From Paenibacillus sp. (lineage in GTDB: Bacteria > Bacillota > Bacilli > Paenibacillales > YIM-B00363), in the NCBI GenBank assembly GCA_031181325.1, contig JAPSKX010000001.1, forward strand, positions 1 to 64,000: a DNA stretch of 64,000 nt, in the 5' to 3' direction. Numbering within the stretch: the stretch's first letter is position 1; every line of letters starts with the position of its first letter. The position numbers and the translations under genes are program-made. Of the stretch, positions 17,776 to 26,243 are shown piece after piece. The notes under the pieces are model-generated. The model searched no databases. It was given only the letters and a program-made list of their open reading frames with translations, and was not told where the DNA came from.

Positions 17776-18003
17776 ATGAACGAGTTTAAAGATTGGAATC
17801 AAAAGGTGAAGAAGACGTTCAATGCGACAAGCAAGGAAAGCGTGCTGACGGTGACGGAGGCGGGCATGGCGATCGGACTCTTCAAGGACCAGATGAAACT
17901 TTATGTAGATAAGCATAAGCTGACTAAAGTTCCGATTTCGCGAAGCGTTCACCGATACTTGTTATTAAAAAGCGAAATCGACCGTATTGTGGCATTGCAA
18001 TAG
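17776..18003 (+). CDS. Small protein with an excisionase/MerR-like helix-turn-helix
   Basis: A 75-residue soluble, basic protein. Residues ~25-72 (LTVTEAGMAIGLFKDQMKLY, then a KLTKVPISRSVHRYLLLKSE stretch) resemble the winged helix-turn-helix of excisionases and short MerR-type regulators. In that family the first helix pair reads the groove and a conserved (R)xYLxxSEID ending closes the domain. The ATG at 17776 follows a weak AGAGAGG. A strong terminator follows 23 bases after the stop, so it is monocistronic. The neighbour downstream is an isoprenoid synthase; no link can be shown. Confidence 0.6.
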   Translation: MNEFKDWNQKVKKTFNATSKESVLTVTEAGMAIGLFKDQMKLYVDKHKLTKVPISRSVHRYLLLKSEIDRIVALQ

Positions 18004-18026
18004 CGCCGGACAGGGGTTATGGAAGA

Positions 18027-18056
18027 GAGCGCCGGCCGCGGCGCTCTTTTTCGCTT
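18027..18056 (+). terminator. Terminator after the small HTH gene
   Basis: GAGCGCCG and CGGCGCTC arms form an eight-pair GC-rich stem followed by TTTTTCGCTTTT. Confidence 0.88.
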
Positions 18057-18363
18057 TTGCCGGCCTTGACTAGTTAAAATGACCCACTTACAATATTATG
18101 ATATAAAATATAAACGGGTCTAAGGGGTTTAGGACGGCTCGGTTGCCGAATATATCGTTCCCGCTGCGCACGTTCCTCAAGGTACGCGCTTTTTTATTTA
18201 TTGGGGGAAAATTTTGACCTTGCGCAGTCGGAAAGTCGGCGCCTATGAAAGCTTCATTCCCTGCGCTTTCGACGCTAATCGAGCGCATGCTCGCAACCTG
18301 CCAAGTTCTCGCCCCGTAATGCTACATATAAATCGGAACCGACGAAGACGAGGGATGCGCTGC

Positions 18364-20748
18364 ATGGATGAGGGTTTACGATTAGATCCCGAAGCCGGAT
18401 ATGGACTGGCGGAACGGAAAGCCGCGCGCTACTTCGCGACTCTATACGAGCAGGCGACAGGGAACAGGTATGTTTCCGATTTGACGGAGGACATACGGCT
18501 GTGGAGACGAAATCATGCCCATCGAGGGCCGTGGCTGTCGTTCGTTTCGCGGGGGAAGCAGAAATCGAAGTCCGGGGACGAATCGAGTTACTTGACTTGG
18601 CTGAACCGAACAGGCAGATTGGATGCGTACTTGCGTCGGAGCATCTCATACATTTACATGAGGGATCTGGGAAGCGCGATGGATTCGCCGGATACGCAGG
18701 CCAAGATTCATCGTACGGCCGCCGACGTCAAGCGCCGCTTGGTTTCTTCCGACAAAGCCAAGCCGGGAGAACAGCCGGAGTTGTTCGGGATCGCGGACTT
18801 GTACCGGTGGGCCCAGAAGGAAGGCGTCGAGACCGCCGTCATCTGGGCGATCGAGAAGCTGAGGAACGTGGCCGCGAATCTGCCCGAGGGCATGAACGCC
18901 GAGCACGCGCAGCGCAAGCTGATTAAGATTATGATCGGCGTGGTGCTGCATGCGAACGAAGCGATGGACGGCGAACGACCGCCGGCGGAACGCGCCCGCC
19001 GCCTCGACGCAGCGATCCGGCTCGGTTACTCCTACGGACTGACGTATCCGTTCATCGACGATCTTCTGGATGCGAAGGTGCTGACCGTTCCTGAGAAGAC
19101 GCAGTATTCCAACGTCATCCGGGAAGCGCTCCGTACGGGCGCCTGGCCGGCTTCGGTCGAGTGGACCGGTACGAACGAGGCGATGCTGCAGTTTATCCAC
19201 GCGGAGCTGCGGGAAGCTTTCGAGACGATCAAGCGGAGTCAGACGAACGAGACGCAGCGTCGCTTTTTCGAGCAGGCCTATGTGTTCTTCCACGCCCAAG
19301 AGTCGGATCGCGCGAAAGAGCTGTCCTACGCGGCGTACACGAACGAAGAACTGTATATTCCTATTATTCTGAAGTCCGCCTACTCCCGCTTGATCGCCAG
19401 ATCCGTCATCGGCGCTCCGCCGGACGAGGGCTTCGAGGAGCGTACCTTCTACTATGGCATCTATAACCAGCTGGCCGACGATTTAGCGGATCTATTCGAG
19501 GATTTGGAAGACGGAGCGGTCACGCCCTACACCTACTATGTTACGCACGCCGATCGACGTCCGGATCTGATCAATCCCTTCGAGCTATATTGGGCAGTCG
19601 TTCGCCATCTGATTCGTCAGGTGTATGGCGCTAATGCGGAGGCCCGCGAGGCGATCCTTAGCCGCGTCTTCAACGGCCTCAAGCGTTACCGGGCGCGAAT
19701 CGGCACGGAGTCGTACGATCGCGTGATGGATCGACTCGCTTCCGGACATCCGGCGTTCCATCGATTCGTCCAGAGGATCGTTCGACAAGCGGACGATGTG
19801 GATTTCCTCGACAAGCTGCTCCGGGACCGACTGATCTTGAATCTAACGAACGAACAGAAGGCGAGAGAGGCTTTCTTCGAAACCGTCCGAGCGGCTCGCG
19901 AGCAGATTAACAGCACCTTGCAAATCGTTAAGACGGGCGGGATGCCGCCGATGAAAGAGACGCTGATCGACGCGGCGAATTACAGCTTGGCCGGCGACGG
20001 GAAACGACTGCGACCCGTATTGACCTTGGTCATGGGCGTGCAAGAGTATGGACTGCGGGAGACGGCGATCGTGCCCCTGTTGCGATCGTTGGAGTATTTG
20101 CATACCGCCTCCCTCGTCTTCGACGACTTGCCGTCGCAGGACAATGCGGCGATCCGAAGAGGTCGCGCAACCCTGCATACGGTCCATGACAGCGCCACGG
20201 CGGAGTTGACCGGCCTCTTCCTGATTCAGAAGGCGATTCAGGATCAAGCGTCGCTGGATCAGTTCGATGCCAAGACCGTGCTCGCTCTGATCCGATATTC
20301 GGCCCGCACGGCGGAGGATTTGTGCATGGGGCAAGCGATGGACTTGAACGCGAAGGGCAAAGCGATGACGCTGGAGCAATTGAATACCATCTGCTATTAC
20401 AAAACCGGAGTCGCCTTCGAGGCCGCCTTAGTGATGCCGGCCATTCTCGCGCAGGCGGACGAACGGGAAATCTCGGCGTTGAAAACCTTCGCTTATCATG
20501 CGGGCATCGCCTTTCAGATTCGGGACGATCTGCTTGACGGCGAAGGCGACGAGCGTACGCTCGGCAAGCCGGTCGGGCAAGACGTCGAGAACAACGCCTC
20601 AACGTTCGTAACCGTATTAGGAGCGGAAGGCGCGAAGAAGGAGATGTGGCAGCACTACTGTCTCGCGCTGGAGGCGTTGAACGGGCTGCCGCGCCGCAAT
20701 GCGTTCTTGCCGCAATTATTGGATTACATCATGTACCGGGATCGATAA
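18364..20748 (+). CDS. Two-module class I isoprenoid synthase (C-terminal polyprenyl diphosphate synthase)
   Basis: About 794 residues from ATG 18364 (ATG 18355 is possible; the frame is open to 18214). The C-terminal ~300 residues are a complete trans-prenyltransferase: GDGKRLRP (~545-551), first Asp-rich motif DDLPSQDN with RRGR (~587-601), KTG (~680) and second Asp-rich motif FQIRDDLLDGEGD (~717-729). These bind isopentenyl and allylic diphosphates with Mg2+. The N-terminal ~490 residues are helical and carry two more Asp-rich stretches in family-like settings, YPFIDDLLD (~228-236) and NQLADDLADLFED (~368-380), but no clear first-motif or KRLRP equivalent. Normal enzymes of this family are ~300 residues, so this is a fusion. 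The N-module may be a regulatory or terpene-synthase-like partner. Alanine five residues before the first motif suggests products longer than farnesyl; that is inference. Confidence 0.85.
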   Translation: MDEGLRLDPEAGYGLAERKAARYFATLYEQATGNRYVSDLTEDIRLWRRNHAHRGPWLSFVSRGKQKSKSGDESSYLTWLNRTGRLDAYLRRSISYIYMRDLGSAMDSPDTQAKIHRTAADVKRRLVSSDKAKPGEQPELFGIADLYRWAQKEGVETAVIWAIEKLRNVAANLPEGMNAEHAQRKLIKIMIGVVLHANEAMDGERPPAERARRLDAAIRLGYSYGLTYPFIDDLLDAKVLTVPEKTQYSNVIREALRTGAWPASVEWTGTNEAMLQFIHAELREAFETIKRSQTNETQRRFFEQAYVFFHAQESDRAKELSYAAYTNEELYIPIILKSAYSRLIARSVIGAPPDEGFEERTFYYGIYNQLADDLADLFEDLEDGAVTPYTYYVTHADRRPDLINPFELYWAVVRHLIRQVYGANAEAREAILSRVFNGLKRYRARIGTESYDRVMDRLASGHPAFHRFVQRIVRQADDVDFLDKLLRDRLILNLTNEQKAREAFFETVRAAREQINSTLQIVKTGGMPPMKETLIDAANYSLAGDGKRLRPVLTLVMGVQEYGLRETAIVPLLRSLEYLHTASLVFDDLPSQDNAAIRRGRATLHTVHDSATAELTGLFLIQKAIQDQASLDQFDAKTVLALIRYSARTAEDLCMGQAMDLNAKGKAMTLEQLNTICYYKTGVAFEAALVMPAILAQADEREISALKTFAYHAGIAFQIRDDLLDGEGDERTLGKPVGQDVENNASTFVTVLGAEGAKKEMWQHYCLALEALNGLPRRNAFLPQLLDYIMYRDR

Positions 20749-20754
20749 GCATAT

Positions 20755-20793
20755 AAGAAGGCCGCGCCCGATTCGGGGCGCGGCCTTCTTGTG
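20755..20793. terminator. Bidirectional terminator between isoprenoid synthase and SLH protein genes
   Basis: AAGGCCGCGCCC and GGGCGCGGCCTT arms around a short loop. It serves both convergent genes although the T-runs are short. Confidence 0.85.
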
Positions 20794-20795
20794 CT

Positions 20796-23700
20796 TTACC
20801 GATTAATGAGGTCTGCGGCTTGCAGCAGGCGGCGTACGAGCACTGCCGTCTCCGCGCGAGTCAAGCTCGCGGCGACGTCGAGTCGGTCGCCCCGGCCGTT
20901 GATCAGACCAAGCTCGACGGCCGCCGCGACGTTCGCCCGCGCCCATCCGGCAACCTCGCCGCCGTCGGCGAAAGCGGACAACGCGCGGTCCGCTTCCGCG
21001 TCGAGTACCGTCGACTTCAGCTTCGCGATCGCCGACGCGCGGGACAATACGACCGCGGCTTCCTGACGGCTGATGCGTTGCTTCGGACGGAACGCGCCCT
21101 CTTCGTAGCCGTCGATCAAGCCGTAATCGACGGCGGCCTGTACGGCTCCGGCATACCAGTCGGACGCGTCGACATCCGCGAAGGCGTCCGCGTACGGCGC
21201 GCCTTGGATGCCGAGGCCGCGCGTCACGATCGCGGCGAACTCCGCTCGCGTAACCGACGCGTCGGGACGGAACTCCGTCGCCGATACGCCTTCGACGATC
21301 AAGCGGGAGGCCATGTCGTTCACTTCGGCGTTCGCCCAATGTCCCGCGACGTCAACCATCTCGCTAGGGTTATAGATGACGGAATAGGTGCTGTTCGTCA
21401 AGCTGTTCATGACCGCGTAGGCGACTCCGTTCTGCCGGATAACGACGGTCGGCACATGGAACAGCTCGCCGCCTTGCGTCAGCACGACGCCCGTCGTGAT
21501 GTCCGCCGAATCGATGCCTTCCGGCAGCGCGATCATCCGTTCGACGTAGCTGTTGAATCGGTTCGCCTGCACGACTTGCGCTCCGTAGGTAGCGGTAATT
21601 TCGAAGTCGACCGGATGCACGATGGAACGGTACCCTTCGCGCTCCGCCGCGGCTTGCACCTGCGCCGCTTTCTCCCCGGATGCCTCGATGATTTGAATCT
21701 GGATCGTAATGTCTTCAAGCTTCGCATCCAGGCCGATTTGCGCGGAGATGCTGTCGATGTCGAGTTGCGCCGCCGGCAGCGTGTACGCGGCGCGATCGGT
21801 GACGATGCGGATTTCCGCGGCATTCGTTTCCATCGCTTTCACTAGGCTTCCGGTCAGCAGACCGACGACGACTTGGCTGTTCCCGGAGATCGGGATCGTC
21901 AGCAGCTTATTGTTTTCCCGCGCCAGCTTGTCAATGATCTTCCGGCTGTCCAACACGACCTTCGTGACCGTCCGACCGTCGATCGTGTCTTGTTCCGCCG
22001 CGGCCAATCGTTCTTGCTCCACGCCGTCGACGATGACCTTCACGCCGGGAGGCGTAGTCCCGGTTACGCCTGTCGAACCTGTGGTGCTTGGTTGGTTCGG
22101 CGACTCCGTTGGGCTTTCCGGGCTCTCGGGCGGGTTCTCCGGGCTTCCCGGGTTCTCCGGCGTCACCGGCGGATTCTCCGGTTCCTCCGGGTTCTCCGGC
22201 GTCACCGGCGGATTCCCCGGCTCCTCCGGGTTTTCCGGGTTCTCCGGCGTCACCGGCGGGTTCTCGGGGTTCCCCGGCGTCACCGGCGGATCGGTCGGCG
22301 TCAGCGGCGCGATGACCGTTACGTTGGCCTTCGCTTGATGGCTCCCGTATACGGCAGTGATCACGGCTTCTCCGCTTGCGTTAGCGTTGACCAAGCCCGT
22401 GTCGGGGCTCACCGAGGCGATCGCCGGTTTATCGGACGAGAACGTAACGCCCGAGAGGAGCGGCTGCTTGCTGTCGTCCGAATATACGGCCGTTACGACG
22501 GTCTGATGCGTCTCGCCGACGGACAGGGAATAACTCGCGCTGTCAAGCTCCAGCCGGGATACGGTCGGAGCGCTCGGCGCTTGGTAGCTGTAGTATGCCG
22601 TATACGACTTGTTGCCGAAAATAGCTGCAGCGCCCAGTTCACTGCTGCTAAGCAGCGTCGTTCCGCCGTCGCTGCTCCAACCGAGGAACGTATATCCCGG
22701 ATTCGGCGTTACCGTCGGCACCGAAGCGGGGGAGCCGCCTGCCGCGACCGTCTCGCTGGCGGCGCCGGCGAAGGTGCCGCCTATCCCGGCACTATAGGTT
22801 ACCGTGAACGTTGCGGAAGCCGGCAACCAGACGGCATACAAGGTGACGCTCCGCTTTAAAGCGATCGTATCGCCCGGAGCGTATGCAGTTCCCGACCCGT
22901 CCGATTCCGTGTTCCAGCCGCCGAAGATCTCTCCCGACTTCGTCAGAGCGCTTTGTCCGAGGACCGTAGCGACCTCGCCAGGCTTATATCCTTTGTCGTC
23001 CGTCGGAGCGGCACCGCTGCCGCCGTTCCCGTCGTACGTCACGGCCGCCATCAATCGGACGACGTTAAGACGTTCAAAGTTTACAGAGTATTGATACCCA
23101 TATTTGTCCGCAGCTACATCGAACAGCATGCCGCCCGAGCCCGGCGTCGCCTCGACGGTCGACCAGTCGTCGGAGCTTTGTCCATATTTCAGCTTTCTCA
23201 CGGAGCCGGATATGAGATCCGCCGCTAGCACATTATCGTACGGATCGACGTCGAGGCCGAACGCGATGAACGGAGCCTGTCCGGCCGTCGGCGTTACGCT
23301 CGTCCAACTGCCGTCTTTCGCTCCAAGTTTGAAGAGGTTTGCCGCCGAAAGGCTGTCGAATGACGGGATATCGGTGACGAACACATTCCCTTCGCCGTCC
23401 ACCGCGATATCGAAAGGGTTTTCCAATGGGGATGCGAGTCCTGTAATGTCGCTCCATTCCGTCGAGCCGTTGGTCAATTTCCAAATCTTCGGCGCCGGCG
23501 TCGTGCTGTCGTCGGGGTCCGAGAAGACGCTGTCGACGGCGTAGACGTTGCCCTGCGAATCCGTCGCGATGCCCAGCACGGCATGCATTCCCGCGCCTTC
23601 GGCAATATCGTCCGGCGTGTAGGTGCCAGGGGTCGCGCCGGGGGGGAATTTCAAAATTCTGGCCGTGTTCCCCACCCAGGTGGAATCGGGACGGCTGAAA

Positions 23701-24149
23701 CCGGGAATGGGCGTATATTTGCTATTGTCGGCGACGTATACGTTTCCGGATGGATCGACGGCGATGCCTGCGGGATAATGTAGGTCGGCATCGTAAATCG
23801 TATCGGTCCGCTGTCCGTCGTTCGATATTTTCTCCACCTTGCCGCTAGGTTCGGGCGAAGTGAGATGGTACGAAAACTTGGTCACGTATACGTTGTCGTC
23901 GGCGTCCATGTCCAGCATAAAAGGAATGTATATTCCTCCGATCGGTGATAAGGGAGGCGTGTAATCCTTCCATGTCAGCGCCCCTTCGTAACCCGGCGAC
24001 ACCTCGTCGCGCGGGACGTAATCGGACGGTTCCGCGTAAGCCGTGCCGCCGCCGGCGGCGAACGGCGTCAGCGAGGCAAGGAGCATTGCAGCGCTCAACA
24101 GCGCGGATAATACGTTTCTTTTCGTCGTCCTGCTTGTCATTCTCGGCAT
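20796..24149 (-). CDS. SLH-domain surface protein with NHL propeller, InlB-type repeats and Big2 domain
   Basis: A 1117-residue exported protein. In order: a signal peptide (residues ~1-40, ending TAYA), an NHL-type beta-propeller (~60-370, repeats such as GIAVDPSGNVYVADN), two InlB/Flg_new-type repeats ending in GWNT and LGWSSDG (~366-528), a Big2 Ig-like domain (~530-613), and a Pro/Glu-rich PENP-repeat linker (~613-690). An uncharacterised region follows, then three SLH domains (~930-1117: HWANAEVNDMASRLIVEG, DWYAGAVQAAVDYGLIDGY and a third). SLH domains anchor proteins to pyruvylated cell-wall polymer, so this sits on the cell surface. The start at 24149 is supported by GAGGAGAGAA just upstream; the longer frame to 24230 lacks a site. 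Ligand unknown. Confidence 0.9.
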   Translation of the reverse strand: MPRMTSRTTKRNVLSALLSAAMLLASLTPFAAGGGTAYAEPSDYVPRDEVSPGYEGALTWKDYTPPLSPIGGIYIPFMLDMDADDNVYVTKFSYHLTSPEPSGKVEKISNDGQRTDTIYDADLHYPAGIAVDPSGNVYVADNSKYTPIPGFSRPDSTWVGNTARILKFPPGATPGTYTPDDIAEGAGMHAVLGIATDSQGNVYAVDSVFSDPDDSTTPAPKIWKLTNGSTEWSDITGLASPLENPFDIAVDGEGNVFVTDIPSFDSLSAANLFKLGAKDGSWTSVTPTAGQAPFIAFGLDVDPYDNVLAADLISGSVRKLKYGQSSDDWSTVEATPGSGGMLFDVAADKYGYQYSVNFERLNVVRLMAAVTYDGNGGSGAAPTDDKGYKPGEVATVLGQSALTKSGEIFGGWNTESDGSGTAYAPGDTIALKRSVTLYAVWLPASATFTVTYSAGIGGTFAGAASETVAAGGSPASVPTVTPNPGYTFLGWSSDGGTTLLSSSELGAAAIFGNKSYTAYYSYQAPSAPTVSRLELDSASYSLSVGETHQTVVTAVYSDDSKQPLLSGVTFSSDKPAIASVSPDTGLVNANASGEAVITAVYGSHQAKANVTVIAPLTPTDPPVTPGNPENPPVTPENPENPEEPGNPPVTPENPEEPENPPVTPENPGSPENPPESPESPTESPNQPSTTGSTGVTGTTPPGVKVIVDGVEQERLAAAEQDTIDGRTVTKVVLDSRKIIDKLARENNKLLTIPISGNSQVVVGLLTGSLVKAMETNAAEIRIVTDRAAYTLPAAQLDIDSISAQIGLDAKLEDITIQIQIIEASGEKAAQVQAAAEREGYRSIVHPVDFEITATYGAQVVQANRFNSYVERMIALPEGIDSADITTGVVLTQGGELFHVPTVVIRQNGVAYAVMNSLTNSTYSVIYNPSEMVDVAGHWANAEVNDMASRLIVEGVSATEFRPDASVTRAEFAAIVTRGLGIQGAPYADAFADVDASDWYAGAVQAAVDYGLIDGYEEGAFRPKQRISRQEAAVVLSRASAIAKLKSTVLDAEADRALSAFADGGEVAGWARANVAAAVELGLINGRGDRLDVAASLTRAETAVLVRRLLQAADLINR

Positions 24150-24509
24150 GCGGATCTTCTCTCCTCGGGCGTGAGTTCGAACGTCTCGTTCTTTCGCTTC
24201 TGTCGAAACTCGGAAGCTTCGTTTCCTCAAGAATGCATAAGAATGGAAGAACTTTCAACAATAATTCGGGAGATTATTTTATAATCCGACACAATTCGAC
24301 TTCGTTCGATCGAAGCTTCGACTCGATTTTCGACATTCCTGACATTATACGCCAGGACGCTGAACAAAGACTGAACACTCGCGGAATCGACGAGAGCATG
24401 GTCGATCTCCGGACGGAGGCTGCTGCGATGCGGAAAGCATTGATCGCTGACGCGAACGACGGCGATATGATATGATGCAGGAACCGAGAATACAGTTGGG
24501 GGCGTTCAT
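24150..24509. other. Intergenic region between divergent SLH protein and sensor kinase genes
   Basis: No gene seen. The region is AT-rich near 24230-24300. It holds two overlapping perfect palindromes, TTCGATCGAA (24305-24314) and TCGAAGCTTCGA (24310-24321), and a TATAAT-like element on the minus strand near 24346-24351, which could be the SLH gene promoter. The palindromes are candidate operator or hairpin sequences. Confidence 0.5.
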
Positions 24510-26243
24510 ATGAAATTGATTGCGAATCCTTGGAATAAATCGGCGCTCCGGCGCCTCATCCTGTCGTTCATTTGCATTCTATTGCCGCTGTATATATTGG
24601 CGATCGTCATATATAACTGGGGAATCGGAACGCTGCAGACGGAAATCTCGAGATCGATGACTTCGCAGGTGTCGCAATATTTCGGCGAGTTGGAAAACGA
24701 ATTCAGCCGGATTCGCGGGCTGCAGCTGGATGTCCTGAGCGATACGAACTTGAACTCGCTGTCGGCCATCCCGGAATACTACGATCCGATCGAGAAGCTG
24801 CAGCGAATGCTAAGCCTGCAGCAGCGGCTTAACGCGATCCGAAATAGCAGCGCTTACATCGAGGAGGTACACGCGTACATCCCCGCGATCGGGAAAGATA
24901 TTTCCGCGTTGACCGTGTCCGACTTCGATCGCGATAGATACAACGAATTCATGAACGCGCCGGACGCGGATGAAGCGCAGGTGGTGAACATCCGCGGCAA
25001 GATGTACATGGTCGCCGGGTATCCTTATTTACTGGCGCTCAACAAGCGAGAGCCGATCTTTATCGTCGCCATCGAGCTGTCGTTGGGCAAGGTGAAGGAG
25101 GCGATGCATGCGATGCGCCATTCGCCGGAGGAGGGGCTGCTCTATATAAGCCCTCAATTCCAGATTGCCGCGAGCCCCGCCGCCGATCTGAACGAGACGT
25201 TCGTGCGTCGCATCGTGCAGGGGCAGGGGCAGACCGACGAGGCCCGCATCGTCAGCGTCGACGGGCAGCGCTACTTGACCGTCAACACCGCGTCGAGCTT
25301 CTTCGGAGCCCAGCTGATTAAGTACATTCCCGAAAGCGCTGTCTTCCAGCCTCTAGAGAAGTTTCGGAATTGGTTCGTCCTGTTCGCCGCGGTATCGCTG
25401 GTGATCATTCTCGTGTATTCGCTGTATGTGTACAAGTTTATTCACCAGCCGCTGGACCGGTTGGCGAAGGCGTTCCGCAAGGTAGAGCTGGGCGACGTCA
25501 GCGTGCAAATCCGACATGAGAGCAAAGACGAATTCCATTATATTTATACCCGATTCAATGCGATGCTCGACAACATTAAGTCGTTGATCGATCAGGTGTA
25601 TATGCAGCGAATTCTAACGCAGAAAGCGGAGCTGAAGCAGCTGCAGTCGCAAATCAATCCGCATTTTCTATATAACAGCTTCTTCATCATCAATACGATG
25701 ACCCGCCTCGGAGATTACGATCAAGTGGAACGGTTCGCCAATCAGCTCGGGGAGTACTTCCAGTTCGTAACGCGAAACACGAAAGACGAAGTGCCGCTCG
25801 GGAAAGAAGTACAGCATGCGAAAGTGTACGCCGAAATCCAAGGCATGCGGTTCGCCAACCGCGTGACGGTGACGTTCGGGGAACTTCCCGAACAGACGGG
25901 GCACATCATGGTGCCGAGGCTCATACTGCAGCCGCTCATCGAGAACGCGTTCGAGCACGGGTTGGAAAAGAAGGCGTCCGCCGGACGCCTGGACGTCCGA
26001 TTCGAGAAAGAGGACAACAGGCTCCTGCTGATCGTGGAGGACAACGGCGAGTCGCTCGACGACGAGGGCATCGAGCGGATCAATCGGGAGATGGAATCGC
26101 AGGAAGAAGTCACGGCGCTCATTAATATTCACCAGCGAATCCGACTGAAATTCGGGCCCGGCAGCGGGCTGTCCATCGCGCGAAGCGCGTGGGGCGGCGC
26201 GAAGACGATGATTACGATCGAATTATCGGAAGGGAGAGGATGA
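24510..26243 (+). CDS. YesM-type sensor histidine kinase
   Basis: A 577-residue two-component sensor. A transmembrane helix at ~15-37 is followed by an extracellular sensing region, a second helix at ~285-305, a HAMP segment (HQPLDRLAKAFRKVELGDV) and a His_kinase domain with the phospho-acceptor His in NPHFLYNSFF (~383). The ATPase domain contains LILQPLIENAFEHGL and a later EDNGE box. The overlap of its stop with the next start couples it to the AraC-type response regulator. In Paenibacillus such pairs adjoin and control polysaccharide-uptake operons, here the importer and xylanase that follow. Confidence 0.94.
   Translation: MKLIANPWNKSALRRLILSFICILLPLYILAIVIYNWGIGTLQTEISRSMTSQVSQYFGELENEFSRIRGLQLDVLSDTNLNSLSAIPEYYDPIEKLQRMLSLQQRLNAIRNSSAYIEEVHAYIPAIGKDISALTVSDFDRDRYNEFMNAPDADEAQVVNIRGKMYMVAGYPYLLALNKREPIFIVAIELSLGKVKEAMHAMRHSPEEGLLYISPQFQIAASPAADLNETFVRRIVQGQGQTDEARIVSVDGQRYLTVNTASSFFGAQLIKYIPESAVFQPLEKFRNWFVLFAAVSLVIILVYSLYVYKFIHQPLDRLAKAFRKVELGDVSVQIRHESKDEFHYIYTRFNAMLDNIKSLIDQVYMQRILTQKAELKQLQSQINPHFLYNSFFIINTMTRLGDYDQVERFANQLGEYFQFVTRNTKDEVPLGKEVQHAKVYAEIQGMRFANRVTVTFGELPEQTGHIMVPRLILQPLIENAFEHGLEKKASAGRLDVRFEKEDNRLLLIVEDNGESLDDEGIERINREMESQEEVTALINIHQRIRLKFGPGSGLSIARSAWGGAKTMITIELSEGRG

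Noticed and set aside
18214-18363. N-terminal extension of the isoprenoid synthase from TTG 18214
   Set aside because: The added 50 residues are Arg-rich, lack a ribosome binding site and look like non-coding leader.
22088-22315. A tandem DNA repeat that could be a CRISPR-like array
   Set aside because: The ~50-60-base degenerate repeats encode the Pro/Glu-rich PENP linker of the SLH protein and keep its frame.
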